DNA of 23,011 nt from assembly GCA_964566965.1 (NCBI GenBank), contig CAZMKO010000034.1, positions 1-23,011 of the forward strand, given 5' to 3'. Within the stretch, counting starts at the first letter, position 1. Each line of letters starts with the position of its first letter. Below are positions 1-9,418 of the stretch, piece after piece. Origin of the DNA: Oleiagrimonas sp964566965. GTDB taxonomy: Bacteria; Pseudomonadota; Gammaproteobacteria; Xanthomonadales; Rhodanobacteraceae. Under the pieces are notes generated by a model. That model had not been told where the DNA came from. It was given only the letters and a program-made list of their open reading frames with translations, and did no database searches. The position numbers and the translations under genes were made by a program.

Positions 1-25
1 TTGCCGGAAACTTCATCAAACCCTT

Positions 26-50
26 GTGGGAGCGGCCCATGGCCGCGATG
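26..50 (+). repeat. REP-like palindrome upstream of etfB
   Basis: A GTGGGAGCGGCC head is followed by a stem GCGGCC, loop CAT, stem GGCCGC (about 32-46). The same unit recurs at 7021-7042, 7079-7100, 7300-7324, 21571-21592 and 21906-21930, so it is a dispersed intergenic repeat. No coding frame is needed to explain it. Confidence 0.75.
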
Positions 51-72
51 GCCGGAGCACACCGTACGCCAT

Positions 73-100
73 AAGACAGATCCGCACATCGCGCTACAAT
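73..100 (+). promoter_or_regulatory. candidate sigma70 promoter for etfBA
   Basis: A TACAAT -10 hexamer at 95-100 lies 16 nt after AAGACA at 73-78, which matches four of six positions of the -35 consensus. It sits 38 bases before the etfB start codon. This is motif reading only. Confidence 0.35.
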
Positions 101-138
101 GGGCGTTCAATTTTTCACACAAGTTCAAGGATCTGCTG

Positions 139-885
139 ATGAAGATTCTGGTCGGCTACAAGCGCGTGGTTGATTACAACGTGCGCGTCCAGGTCAAACC
201 CGACGGTTCGGGCGTGGTCACCGACGGCGTGAAGCTGTCCGCCAACCCGTTCGACGAAATCGCCCTGGAGGAAGCGCTGCGCCTGCGCGAGGCCGGCGTG
301 GCCGACGAAGTGGTGATCGCCGGCATCGGCCCGGAGAACCTCACTTCGCACCTCAGGAACGGGCTGGCCATGGGCGCCGACCGCGCCATCCACGTCAGCA
401 CCGACGCGGCCATCCAGCCGCTGACCGCCGCGCGCGTGTTCCTGAAGCTGATCGAAGCCGAGCAGCCGGGCCTGGTGATCCTGGGCAAGCAGGCCATCGA
501 CGACGACTGCAATCAGACCGGGCAGATGCTGGCCGCGCTGTGGGACTGCCCGCAGGCCACGTTTGCCAGCAAGCTCGAGATCGCCGGCGACAAGGCCACC
601 GTGACGCGCGAAGTCGATGCCGGTCTGGAAACCATCGAGGTCGACTTGCCCGCCGTGGTGACCACCGACCTGCGCCTCAACGAGCCGCGCTTCATCAAGC
701 TGCCGGACATCATGAAGGCCAAGCGCAAGCCGGTCGACGTGAAGGCGCTGGACGATCTGGGTGTGGAACCCGGCGACCACATCGAAACCACGCATTACGC
801 CCCGCCGGCCAAGCGCGAAAAGGGCATCATGGTGGACGATGTCGCCGCCCTGGTGGAAGCCCTCAAGGAAAAGGGCCTGCTGTAA
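139..885 (+). CDS. etfB: electron transfer flavoprotein, beta subunit
   Basis: This is the beta subunit of the soluble flavoprotein that takes electrons from acyl-CoA and other flavin dehydrogenases and passes them to ETF:ubiquinone oxidoreductase. The 248-residue product has the usual family length. It starts MKILVGYKRVVDYNVRV and carries the conserved segment GKQAIDDDCNQTGQM near residue 116, which binds the structural AMP in this family. The open frame runs back to base 1, but the ATG at 139 is chosen because AAGGA lies 7 nt upstream and the protein then begins exactly as EtfB proteins do. It is followed by etfA in the same direction, with a palindromic repeat between them. In Xanthomonas the etfBA pair marks one border of the LPS locus. 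Confidence 0.96.
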   Translation: MKILVGYKRVVDYNVRVQVKPDGSGVVTDGVKLSANPFDEIALEEALRLREAGVADEVVIAGIGPENLTSHLRNGLAMGADRAIHVSTDAAIQPLTAARVFLKLIEAEQPGLVILGKQAIDDDCNQTGQMLAALWDCPQATFASKLEIAGDKATVTREVDAGLETIEVDLPAVVTTDLRLNEPRFIKLPDIMKAKRKPVDVKALDDLGVEPGDHIETTHYAPPAKREKGIMVDDVAALVEALKEKGLL

Positions 886-895
886 CCCGATGTCA

Positions 896-1012
896 TCTCC
901 CCTCTCCCACCGGGAGAGGGTGGCCGAAGGCCGGGTGAGGGTCCGTACGACGCGGGATGTCGGCAAGTGCCGTACCCTCACCCCAACCCCTCTCCCAACG
1001 GGAGAGGGGCTC
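896..1012. repeat. nested inverted repeat between etfB and etfA
   Basis: Two short hairpins, CCCTCTCCC-AC-CGGGAGAGGG (about 900-920) and CCCTCTCCC-AA-CGGGAGAGGG (about 989-1010), flank an inner inverted repeat in which GGGTGAGGGTCCGTAC (about 933-948) pairs imperfectly with GTACCCTCACCCC (about 972-984). The element is about 115 nt, lies wholly in the intergenic gap and ends just before the etfA ribosome-binding region. Similar CCCTCTCCC/GGGAGAGGG elements are dispersed in many proteobacterial genomes. In the mRNA it could form a large stem that affects etfB/etfA stoichiometry (inference). Confidence 0.75.
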
Positions 1013-1029
1013 AAAAAAGGTAGATTTCC

Positions 1030-1974
1030 ATGAGCAAGATTCTCGTCATCGCCGAACACCTGAACGGTGAACTCAACATCGCCACCGCGCGCGCCGTCAG
1101 CGCCGCCGCGGCGGTCCAACCCGAATCCATTGACGTGCTGGTGCTGTCCGACAGCCCCGACGCCGTCGCCGCCGAGGCCGCCAGGATCGACGGCGTCAGC
1201 AAGGTACTGACGGTGTCGCGCGCCGAAAATGCGCACGACCTGGCTGCCGTGCTGGCACCGCAGATCGCCAAGGCCGGCGAGAACTACAGCCATGTGTTCG
1301 CGCCCTCGACCACCTTCGGCAAAGACGTCATGCCGCGCGTGGCCGCGCTCATGGGCGTGGCCCAGGTCAGCGACGTGATGAGCGTGGAGGACAGCCACAC
1401 CTTCACCCGTCCCATCTACGCCGGCAACGCCATCATCACCGTCAAGGCCAAGGCCGACGACACCGTGGTCGCGACCATCCGCACCGCCTCCTGGAAGGCC
1501 GCCAAGTCCGGCGACAACAACGCCCCGGTCGAGGCCGTCGAACTGGACGCGGCGATTCCCGCGCACACCCGTTTCGTGGAACTCAAGCAGGCCAAGGGCG
1601 ACCGCCCCGACCTGCAGAGCTCGTCCAAGGTGATTTCCGGCGGCCGCGGCGTGGGTTCCAAGGAAAACTTCGACGTCATCTACAAGCTGGCCGACAAGAT
1701 CGGCGCCGCCGTGGGCGCCTCGCGCGCCGCCGTCGACGCCGGCTACTGCCCCAACGACATGCAGGTCGGCCAGACCGGCAAGATCATCGCCCCCGAGCTG
1801 TACATGGCCTTCGGCATTTCCGGCGCCATCCAGCACCTGACCGGCATCAAGGACGCCGGCACCATCGTGGCCATCAACAAGGATGCCGAAGCCCCCATCT
1901 TCGAAGTGGCCGACATCGGCCTGGTCGGCGACCTGTTCAAGATCATCCCGGAGCTGGAAGCCGCCCTCGGCTGA
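1030..1974 (+). CDS. etfA: electron transfer flavoprotein, alpha subunit
   Basis: This is the alpha subunit, which binds FAD and pairs with EtfB. The 314-residue product has the normal length. The N-terminal half (MSKILVIAEHLNGELNIATA) is the ETF domain. The C-terminal FAD domain begins at about residue 200 with SSSKVISGGRGVGS and contains the family signature LYMAFGISGAIQHLTGIKDA followed by GTIVAINKD. The ATG at 1030 follows a weak AAGG about 9 nt upstream. etfA follows etfB after a 144-nt gap filled by a palindromic repeat. In Xanthomonas, etfA is one fixed border of the O-antigen locus and metB the other; the same frame is seen here. Confidence 0.97.
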   Translation: MSKILVIAEHLNGELNIATARAVSAAAAVQPESIDVLVLSDSPDAVAAEAARIDGVSKVLTVSRAENAHDLAAVLAPQIAKAGENYSHVFAPSTTFGKDVMPRVAALMGVAQVSDVMSVEDSHTFTRPIYAGNAIITVKAKADDTVVATIRTASWKAAKSGDNNAPVEAVELDAAIPAHTRFVELKQAKGDRPDLQSSSKVISGGRGVGSKENFDVIYKLADKIGAAVGASRAAVDAGYCPNDMQVGQTGKIIAPELYMAFGISGAIQHLTGIKDAGTIVAINKDAEAPIFEVADIGLVGDLFKIIPELEAALG

Positions 1975-1988
1975 CCTCGACGCTGTTG

Positions 1989-2009
1989 TTGCAGGAGCCT
2001 GCCCTGCAA
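1989..2009 (+). other. small hairpin after etfA
   Basis: TTGCAGG at 1989-1995 and its exact complement CCTGCAA at 2003-2009 give a 7-bp stem with a 7-nt loop, 14 bases after the etfA stop. No T-run follows, so it is not a convincing intrinsic terminator. It may mark the etfA mRNA 3' end or be a degenerate repeat. Confidence 0.4.
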
Positions 2010-2068
2010 AGGACGCGAGGCAAGCCACACCGCACCAGCAACATCCCGCACGGAAGGAAGCACCACCC

Positions 2069-4015
<1,947 letters not shown>

Positions 4016-4185
4016 ACGACCGGGTTTTCACGGTGTGAGCGGCTTCCACCGCGGCCAGTGCTTGTCACCGTACTGCCATGGAAGTGATCGACGAACGCAG
4101 CCACCTCACGGCAACACAGATCAAATCGGCGGCCACACCGAATGCCCTCTGCTCCGATTCCGTGAACAGATGACCGCTCACCGCA

Positions 4186-4992
4186 ATGAGCAACACGCCT
4201 GCGCTCCCGCCCACTGCTTGCCGATCCCACGAACCCCCACGCCCCATGCTTCCGGACTTCATCATCATCGGCGCCATGAAGGCGGGCACCACCAGCCTTT
4301 ACCGCTACCTGGCCTCGCATCCCGACGTCGTGGCGTCGGACGAGAAGGAAACCGACTTCTTCCGCTCGAAAAAGCGCGCGGCGGGCGGTGCCGATGCCTA
4401 TGGACGCCTGTTCACCGGCCCCGGGGCGCACGCATTCGAGGCCTCGCCCAACTACACCAAGCGCCACCGGTTCCGCGGCGTGCCGCAACGCATGCACGCC
4501 GTCGCCCCCGATGCCAGGCTGATCTACCTGCTCCGGGACCCGGTCGAACGGGCCGTCTCGCACTACCGGCACAGCATCCGCAAGGGCCGCGAGACCCGCC
4601 CCTTTGCCGAGGCCATACGCGAACCCGACAACCATTACGTGCAGACCAGCCGTTACCACTACCAGCTGCGCGCGTTTCTGAAGCACTACGATGAAAGCCG
4701 GATCCTGCTGGTCGAATCCGAAAAGCTGCGTGATGACACCCGCGGCACACTCGACGCGATCAGCACCTTCCTGGGCCTGGCCCCAACCTACGATCCGCGC
4801 ACGCTGAAAACGAAATTCCACCAGTCCGGACGCCAAAACGGCCTTCTCGGGTCCATCCGTGCGCACCGGCAACCCGAGGCACCTCCCGAGCCCTCCGCCA
4901 CCGACCGCGACGTGCTGAAAGACCAGCTGACCGACGATATCGAGCGGCTGCGGCGGTTTTCGGGCCTGGACTTCGAAAACTGGTCACTTTGA
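4186..4992 (+). CDS. sulfotransferase domain protein (PAPS-dependent)
   Basis: The product is predicted to transfer sulfate from PAPS to an acceptor, most likely a glycan given its neighbours. The PAPS 5'-phosphosulfate loop is FIIIGAMKAGTTSLYRYL (residues 25-42). FEASPNYT (84-91) is typical of NDST-like carbohydrate sulfotransferases. The 3'-phosphate motif is YLLRDPVERAVSHYRH (about 114-129). The length of 268 aa suits a single Sulfotransfer_1 domain, and no signal peptide is visible, so it should act in the cytoplasm. Neither ATG 4186 nor ATG 4246 (residue 21) has a Shine-Dalgarno sequence. The later one leaves only two residues before the conserved core and is equally possible. The 170-nt gap after aacS shows no clear terminator. 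The acceptor is unknown. Confidence 0.88.
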   Translation: MSNTPALPPTACRSHEPPRPMLPDFIIIGAMKAGTTSLYRYLASHPDVVASDEKETDFFRSKKRAAGGADAYGRLFTGPGAHAFEASPNYTKRHRFRGVPQRMHAVAPDARLIYLLRDPVERAVSHYRHSIRKGRETRPFAEAIREPDNHYVQTSRYHYQLRAFLKHYDESRILLVESEKLRDDTRGTLDAISTFLGLAPTYDPRTLKTKFHQSGRQNGLLGSIRAHRQPEAPPEPSATDRDVLKDQLTDDIERLRRFSGLDFENWSL

Positions 4993-5019
4993 ATCGAACC
5001 CCGTGAGCGTTCGGCCAGA

Positions 5020-5047
5020 TTGGGGCGCGGCTTCCACCGCCTATAAT
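5020..5047 (+). promoter_or_regulatory. candidate promoter before the GT2 gene
   Basis: A perfect TATAAT lies at 5042-5047, with a weak TTGGGG -35 at 5020-5025 at 16-nt spacing. Transcription from about 5054 would exclude the earliest in-frame ATG (5003) and support a start at 5093 or 5150 for the downstream gene. Confidence 0.45.
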
Positions 5048-5149
5048 CGGACATTGCCACGGCAAGCAACCACCCGATTTCATGCATCCATCATGCTGGC
5101 CACGGGCCACGCCCCGTCCACACTCCGACACGATCGTGACGGCACGCCC

Positions 5150-7015
5150 ATGAGCATGGCCCGTCGTCTCACGACGTTCCTGTTGACCCGGACGCCCGCG
5201 CCGGTCCGTGCGGGCATCCGCAAACTCACCCCGGGCTGGGCCTATCAGGCGATCGCCCGGGCCGCGGCGGGCGGCTCGCTGCGACGCACGGAACCCGGGC
5301 GGCTGTTTCTTTCCGACAAGCACGTCATCGCCCTGGAACAGCGACTCTGGCAAGGCTTCTCCCACTCGGCCAAGGCGGACTTGGACGCCTTGCTGGACGA
5401 ACGCGCACCGCCTCCGCGAGGCGCCGAGGCGGCGATGGTTCTGGCACGCTTCCAGGCGGCCAACGGCGCCTACGCCGATGCCCTGGAAAAACTGGATCTG
5501 GTGGTCCGCACGCTCGCACCGTTGGCCAGGCATCGGCGGGCACAAGTCATCCGTGTGCATTCCCTGATGCAGCTGGGACATCTGGACCAGGCCCGCACCG
5601 CCGCCGAGCAGGCGCGCGCGGACCAGGCGCCCCGCGGTCACGCCGATCTCGACATCCTCCTGGCGTCGATGGCGCTGGCTGAATCCGGCCACGGCATGTG
5701 CCCTGCCGACGAAGCCGTCGACCGTTATCTCGCGGGAATCAGTGAACCTCTGGAACGCGTCGGCCTTGCCGCACTGGCACGCCGCGACCGGCACCAACCC
5801 CTTGGCCTGGGCAACCTGGCGCCGACCGTGCCGCCCTCCACGCCGGCGGCCATGCCGGCCAGGGTCAGCGTCCTCATGGCCGTGCACAACCGGCAGGCGG
5901 AGCTTGCCTACGCCGTCGGCAGTGTACTGGCACAGACCTGGCGCAACCTGGAACTGGTGGTGGTCGACGACGCCAGCACCGACGACAGCTGGGCGGTACT
6001 GCAAACGCTCGCGGCCCAGGACACACGCATCGTGCCGATCCGGCTGGACACCAATGGCGGCGCGTACGTGGCGCGCAACGCGGCGCTGCAGGCGGCCGGT
6101 GGCGATTATGTCACGGTGCACGACGCCGACGACTGGTCGCACCCGCAGAAGATCGAAAGGCAGGTCACCGACCTGCTGCAACACCCGCAACGGCCCGGCA
6201 ACGTCACCGACTGGTTCCGCGTGGGTTCCGACATGCAGGTGCAGCCGCGGCTGGACCTGTTCCAGGTCCCGGTGGTGCACAAGAACTTTTCCTCACTGAT
6301 GCTGCCACGGACCACCGCCCTCGAGATGGGCGGCTGGGACACCGTGCGCATGTCGGCCGATGCCGAATTCATCGAGCGCCTGCAAGCCCGCGCCGGCACG
6401 GATGCCATTCCGACCGTGCTGCCGGGCATCCCGCTATCCATCTCCCTGCTGGAAACCGGCAACCTCACCGCCGCATCGGCCACCGGTATCCGCACGTCCC
6501 AATTCGGCGCACGCCACGCCTATGCACGCCAATACCGCGAATGGCACCGCAGCGGTGCGGACCTGCGCATGGCCCGCACATCGCCGCACAGCCCGTTTCC
6601 GGTACCCGGCATTTGTTGCGGCCAAACCCCGGATGCCGGCGTGTTCGACGTCATCCTGGTCTCCCACTTTCGTGGCCCCGAAACCCTGGCCCTCTGCCGT
6701 CGCCAATCGGGCCGCATCGCCATCGTCGTCTGGCCCGATTATCAAGCCGTCGGCGACCTGGACATCGACGAGGCCATCACCCGCTGGTGCCGTGAAACCG
6801 GTACCGTCACCCTCGTCCACGGCGAAACGGCACGCTGCCACCAATTGATCATCGACCCGCCGGAAATCATGCGGCACCGGCTGGACAAGGTGCCGCGCAT
6901 CCACGCCGACGTCATCCACGTGCCCCGCCCCGGGGAATGTGATCCCACGATCGAGCGGCACATCCACAAGGTATTCAGTGCCGCCGCTTTCAACACACCC
7001 GAAGGTTCCGCCTAG
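5150..7015 (+). CDS. large glycosyltransferase family 2 protein with helical N-terminal region and extra C-terminal domain
   Basis: This is a cytoplasmic glycosyltransferase of GT-A fold, 621 aa, about twice the size of a plain GT2. From the ATG at 5150, residues 1-230 are Ala/Leu-rich helical and resemble degenerate TPR repeats. Residues 238-430 are the GT2 domain: VSVLMAVHNR, VVVDDASTDDSW, NGGAYVARNAAL and the DxD-type metal motif VHDADDW at about 322-328. Residues about 498-614 form an extra domain (FDVILVSHFRGPETLALC) that I do not recognise; its alternating strand/helix pattern could be a Rossmann half-domain. The start at 5150 is favoured over 5003 because a TATAAT box lies at 5042; 5093 is also possible. 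No Shine-Dalgarno is evident at any of the three. It is the last + strand gene before the convergent zone. The sugar transferred cannot be told. Confidence 0.85.
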   Translation: MSMARRLTTFLLTRTPAPVRAGIRKLTPGWAYQAIARAAAGGSLRRTEPGRLFLSDKHVIALEQRLWQGFSHSAKADLDALLDERAPPPRGAEAAMVLARFQAANGAYADALEKLDLVVRTLAPLARHRRAQVIRVHSLMQLGHLDQARTAAEQARADQAPRGHADLDILLASMALAESGHGMCPADEAVDRYLAGISEPLERVGLAALARRDRHQPLGLGNLAPTVPPSTPAAMPARVSVLMAVHNRQAELAYAVGSVLAQTWRNLELVVVDDASTDDSWAVLQTLAAQDTRIVPIRLDTNGGAYVARNAALQAAGGDYVTVHDADDWSHPQKIERQVTDLLQHPQRPGNVTDWFRVGSDMQVQPRLDLFQVPVVHKNFSSLMLPRTTALEMGGWDTVRMSADAEFIERLQARAGTDAIPTVLPGIPLSISLLETGNLTAASATGIRTSQFGARHAYARQYREWHRSGADLRMARTSPHSPFPVPGICCGQTPDAGVFDVILVSHFRGPETLALCRRQSGRIAIVVWPDYQAVGDLDIDEAITRWCRETGTVTLVHGETARCHQLIIDPPEIMRHRLDKVPRIHADVIHVPRPGECDPTIERHIHKVFSAAAFNTPEGSA

Positions 7016-7169
7016 CACCGTCGCGGCCATGGGCCGCTCCCACAAGGGTTGCATGGGGTTTCAGGCAAGTGCGGGGAATCGCGGCCATGGGCCGCTTCCA
7101 CAAGGGTTTCATGGAATTCCGGGCAAACCCTGTGGGGGGCCTCGAAAAACCGGATACAAGAATCAACCC

Positions 7170-7237
7170 GTGGGAGCGGCTTCAGCCGCGATCAGCGCTT
7201 GCGGGTATCTCGCCATCGCGGCTGAAGCCGCTCCCAC
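7170..7237 (+). repeat. REPIN copy 1 (REP-spacer-inverted REP)
   Basis: This is a 68-nt element. GTGGGAGCGGCTTCAGCCGC is followed by a short spacer and then the inverted arm ending GCTGAAGCCGCTCCCAC. The reverse complement of 21653-21720 is also 68 nt and agrees at 62 of 68 positions by direct comparison, spacer included. That agreement in the spacer shows the pair of REPs moved or duplicated as one unit. Confidence 0.85.
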
Positions 7238-7263
7238 AAGAAAAATGGGCATCCGGGATGCCC
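7236..7263 (-). terminator. rho-independent terminator of the minus-strand glycan operon
   Basis: Read on the - strand: stem GGGCATC, loop CCG, stem GATGCCC, then ATTTTTCTT. The 7-bp perfect GC-rich stem with a T-run begins 80 nt after the stop codon of the last - strand gene (7344). On the + strand no T-run follows, so it is unidirectional. Confidence 0.75.
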
Positions 7264-7343
7264 GGTCCGGAAGTCGGGTCGGAGTTTTTCGAGGTTCCCT
7301 GTGGGAGCGGCCCATGGCCGCGATTCCCCATGCCGACGCGAAC

Positions 7344-9239
7344 TCACCGCGTGGCGTCATCACCACCCCACGAGGCGTCCGCCTGCCGGTCCATGCGCTG
7401 CCGGGTATGCACCACAGCGGCCAGTTGCCGGCGCTCGGTATCATCCAGCGCCGCCTCGTGGATGCCGATGTTGCGCCGCGACACGCTCGGGTCGAAATGC
7501 GACGCCCCCTCCGTGTCAACGCCTTCAAGCAACCACGCCTTCACCTTCTCGCGAAATCGCGCATCTTCGACGAAACGCTCGAACGGCACTTCACGCAATG
7601 CCGCCGCCGCATCCGGGGCGCCGGCCTTGTAATCCAGGTAGCGGGTCAGACCGTGATCGTAGAACTCCGCCATCTGACGCGCGCTGCGCCAGTGGTTCTT
7701 GTCGCTGCGCAAACGGTCCGCATGCACATCGAGCGGGTCGCGATACACGATCGCCGCGCGATGCCCGGCGAATATCTCCAGCATGATCGCATTGCGCCCG
7801 AACACCGCGTTGTTGAACAGCACGACCTTTGCCCCCGTGCGCCGCAGCAGCATGCGGCACAGCGCCTCGGTGGTTCGCGTCAGCACATCGTGCAAACCGC
7901 CGCGCTCCGGCTGCCGCCGCAACGCCGACACGTCGTCGAAAAACCGCCGAAACACATGCGTGTAGGCCGTGCCGTACTTGCGAACGTGATTGGCCGCCGC
8001 CGCCGCGCCCTTGTACTCGCTGTAACCAATGGGGCACATGCCGACGACATGACACCGGAACAGGTCCCACAGCGCCAGCCAGTCGACACCCACACCCCAG
8101 CGCGCCTGCATCCACAACTCGCCCAGACCGGCCCGCGACTGGATGAACGTCGCCTCGGTGTCACTGTCGGCATTGAGCACATCGTCCACGCCGGCCCCCT
8201 CGAACTCCGCAAAGCCCGCATGACCGCGAATGGCATCGTACACGGCGCCCGACCCCGTCCAGCCGAACCCGCACACGAAACGCTTGGGCACCGGGTCGGC
8301 CGGGCGCGTCACCGCATCCAGTACCATCTCGGGAAGTTCGAACGTCTTGCCATGCCATGCCATCAGGACGTCGAGCATCGCCCGCACATCGTCCAGCACC
8401 TCATCGGCCGCGGCATCGCCGTGCTTGCGACGCACCGCCGCCATGGCCCAGTCGGCAGCCGCCGCCTTTCGGCCCGCAACCAATGCTGCAAACGCCATCG
8501 ACATCAACGCATCCGCATGATCCGACACCTGTTCGGCAAGTGCCTCCAGATCGTCGTCGAGGCGCGCACACGCCAGCGCATCGCCGTAACAAGTTGCCAC
8601 GCGATCCAGCGGCGACATCATCGCGTCGCCTGCGGCGAGCGCCTTGCGATACAGACGCGCCGCCGTGCGCGGATGCTCGAAGGTAAACACCACGCGCGCC
8701 AACTCGACCCGTATCGCCGGCGTCACCAGCGAATCGGCCTCGGCCAGCCGCGCGGCGAGCGTCGCCACATCCGGCCCGATCAGCGGTGACAGCATCGACG
8801 GCATGCGCCGACATGCCTCCACCGGATCCCCCACGGCCGCCTGCCAGTCCGCCAGCACCGACGCCGCAAACCGCGCCTGGCCGGCAACAGCCAACTCGCC
8901 GGCCAGCCAGGCCAACCGCGGCGGCGGGATGTGCAAGCGCCCTCGCGCCTGCCCGTAAACCCGCTCGACATAGGCGATATCACCGCCATCCAGCGCACAA
9001 GCCATGCACGACACCAACACCACCGCATCATGCGGCGCCGCCCGCCGCACCGCCTCCCAGCAGCGCATCGCACGCGCATGATCCCCGGCCTCATGAAACT
9101 GGTTGGCCAGCCGCTGCATGCTGCCGCGCACAAGGCCCGACCACTCGAGAAAGCGTGCCACCGTGATCCTGGTCAGCGGGCCGCGCGTATCCAAGAGCGG
9201 CGCAAGCTTCCTCCGAAACAGACGAAATGACGGGGTCAT
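7344..9239 (-). CDS. helical-repeat (TPR-like) protein with C-terminal sulfotransferase-like domain
   Basis: The product has 631 aa. Residues about 40-300 are Ala-rich paired helices, TPR-like in spacing but without a strict consensus. Residues about 318-620 look like a diverged PAPS-dependent sulfotransferase. RFVCGFGWTGSGAVYDAI (320-337) sits where the 5'-phosphosulfate loop belongs, but TGSG replaces the usual TGTT/KAGTT. VYRDPLDVHADRL (498-510) matches the 3'-phosphate motif, and HFDPSVSRRNIGIH (581-594) resembles the C-terminal PAPS-gripping segment. The ATG at 9239 has GGAGG 4 nt upstream; the frame extends further back without a better start. It is the last gene of the - strand run, followed by a terminator. 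A role in sulfating the exported glycan is inferred from position; the altered loop leaves activity open. Confidence 0.72.
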   Translation of the reverse strand: MTPSFRLFRRKLAPLLDTRGPLTRITVARFLEWSGLVRGSMQRLANQFHEAGDHARAMRCWEAVRRAAPHDAVVLVSCMACALDGGDIAYVERVYGQARGRLHIPPPRLAWLAGELAVAGQARFAASVLADWQAAVGDPVEACRRMPSMLSPLIGPDVATLAARLAEADSLVTPAIRVELARVVFTFEHPRTAARLYRKALAAGDAMMSPLDRVATCYGDALACARLDDDLEALAEQVSDHADALMSMAFAALVAGRKAAAADWAMAAVRRKHGDAAADEVLDDVRAMLDVLMAWHGKTFELPEMVLDAVTRPADPVPKRFVCGFGWTGSGAVYDAIRGHAGFAEFEGAGVDDVLNADSDTEATFIQSRAGLGELWMQARWGVGVDWLALWDLFRCHVVGMCPIGYSEYKGAAAAANHVRKYGTAYTHVFRRFFDDVSALRRQPERGGLHDVLTRTTEALCRMLLRRTGAKVVLFNNAVFGRNAIMLEIFAGHRAAIVYRDPLDVHADRLRSDKNHWRSARQMAEFYDHGLTRYLDYKAGAPDAAAALREVPFERFVEDARFREKVKAWLLEGVDTEGASHFDPSVSRRNIGIHEAALDDTERRQLAAVVHTRQRMDRQADASWGGDDATR

Positions 9240-9418
9240 CCAACCTCCAGGGCCAAGGACTCCGTCAGGCCCCGACCAGACAACTTGCACTGTCCGACCT
9301 GATGACACTTGGATTCGATCGAGGCCATCTACTACGCCGCTTTGTGGTGAATGATCGTTGTCCGCATGCCAAAAGTGCGGGGGGCAGCAAACGAGAACAT
9401 GACCACATACGACCGTGA

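Larger units (their letters stand above)
7016..7343. repeat. convergent intergenic REP array
   Basis: This 328-nt gene-free gap lies between converging genes. It holds REP units at 7021-7042 (-), 7079-7100 (-, one mismatch in the head), a paired REPIN at 7170-7237 and a unit at 7300-7324 (+). The linker following the 7079 unit (AAGGGTTTCATGG, then CAAACCCTGTGGGG, then CTCGAAAAACCGG) recurs in similar form in the spacer at 21593-21650 and, reversed, at 21857-21900. The longer units are therefore repeated as composites and not only as short palindromes. Confidence 0.8.

Noticed and set aside
1989..2009. Intrinsic terminator after etfA
   Set aside because: The stem is only 7 bp and no T-run follows, so it is kept only as a hairpin.
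7016..7343. CRISPR array
   Set aside because: The repeats are inverted palindromes of unequal spacing with repeated linkers, not direct repeats with unique spacers of constant length.
6939..8789. A 616-codon open frame on the + strand through the REP array and the repeat-sulfotransferase
   Set aside because: It translates REP elements and the antisense of a gene with a good ribosome-binding site, and shows Arg/His/Pro-rich low-complexity sequence.
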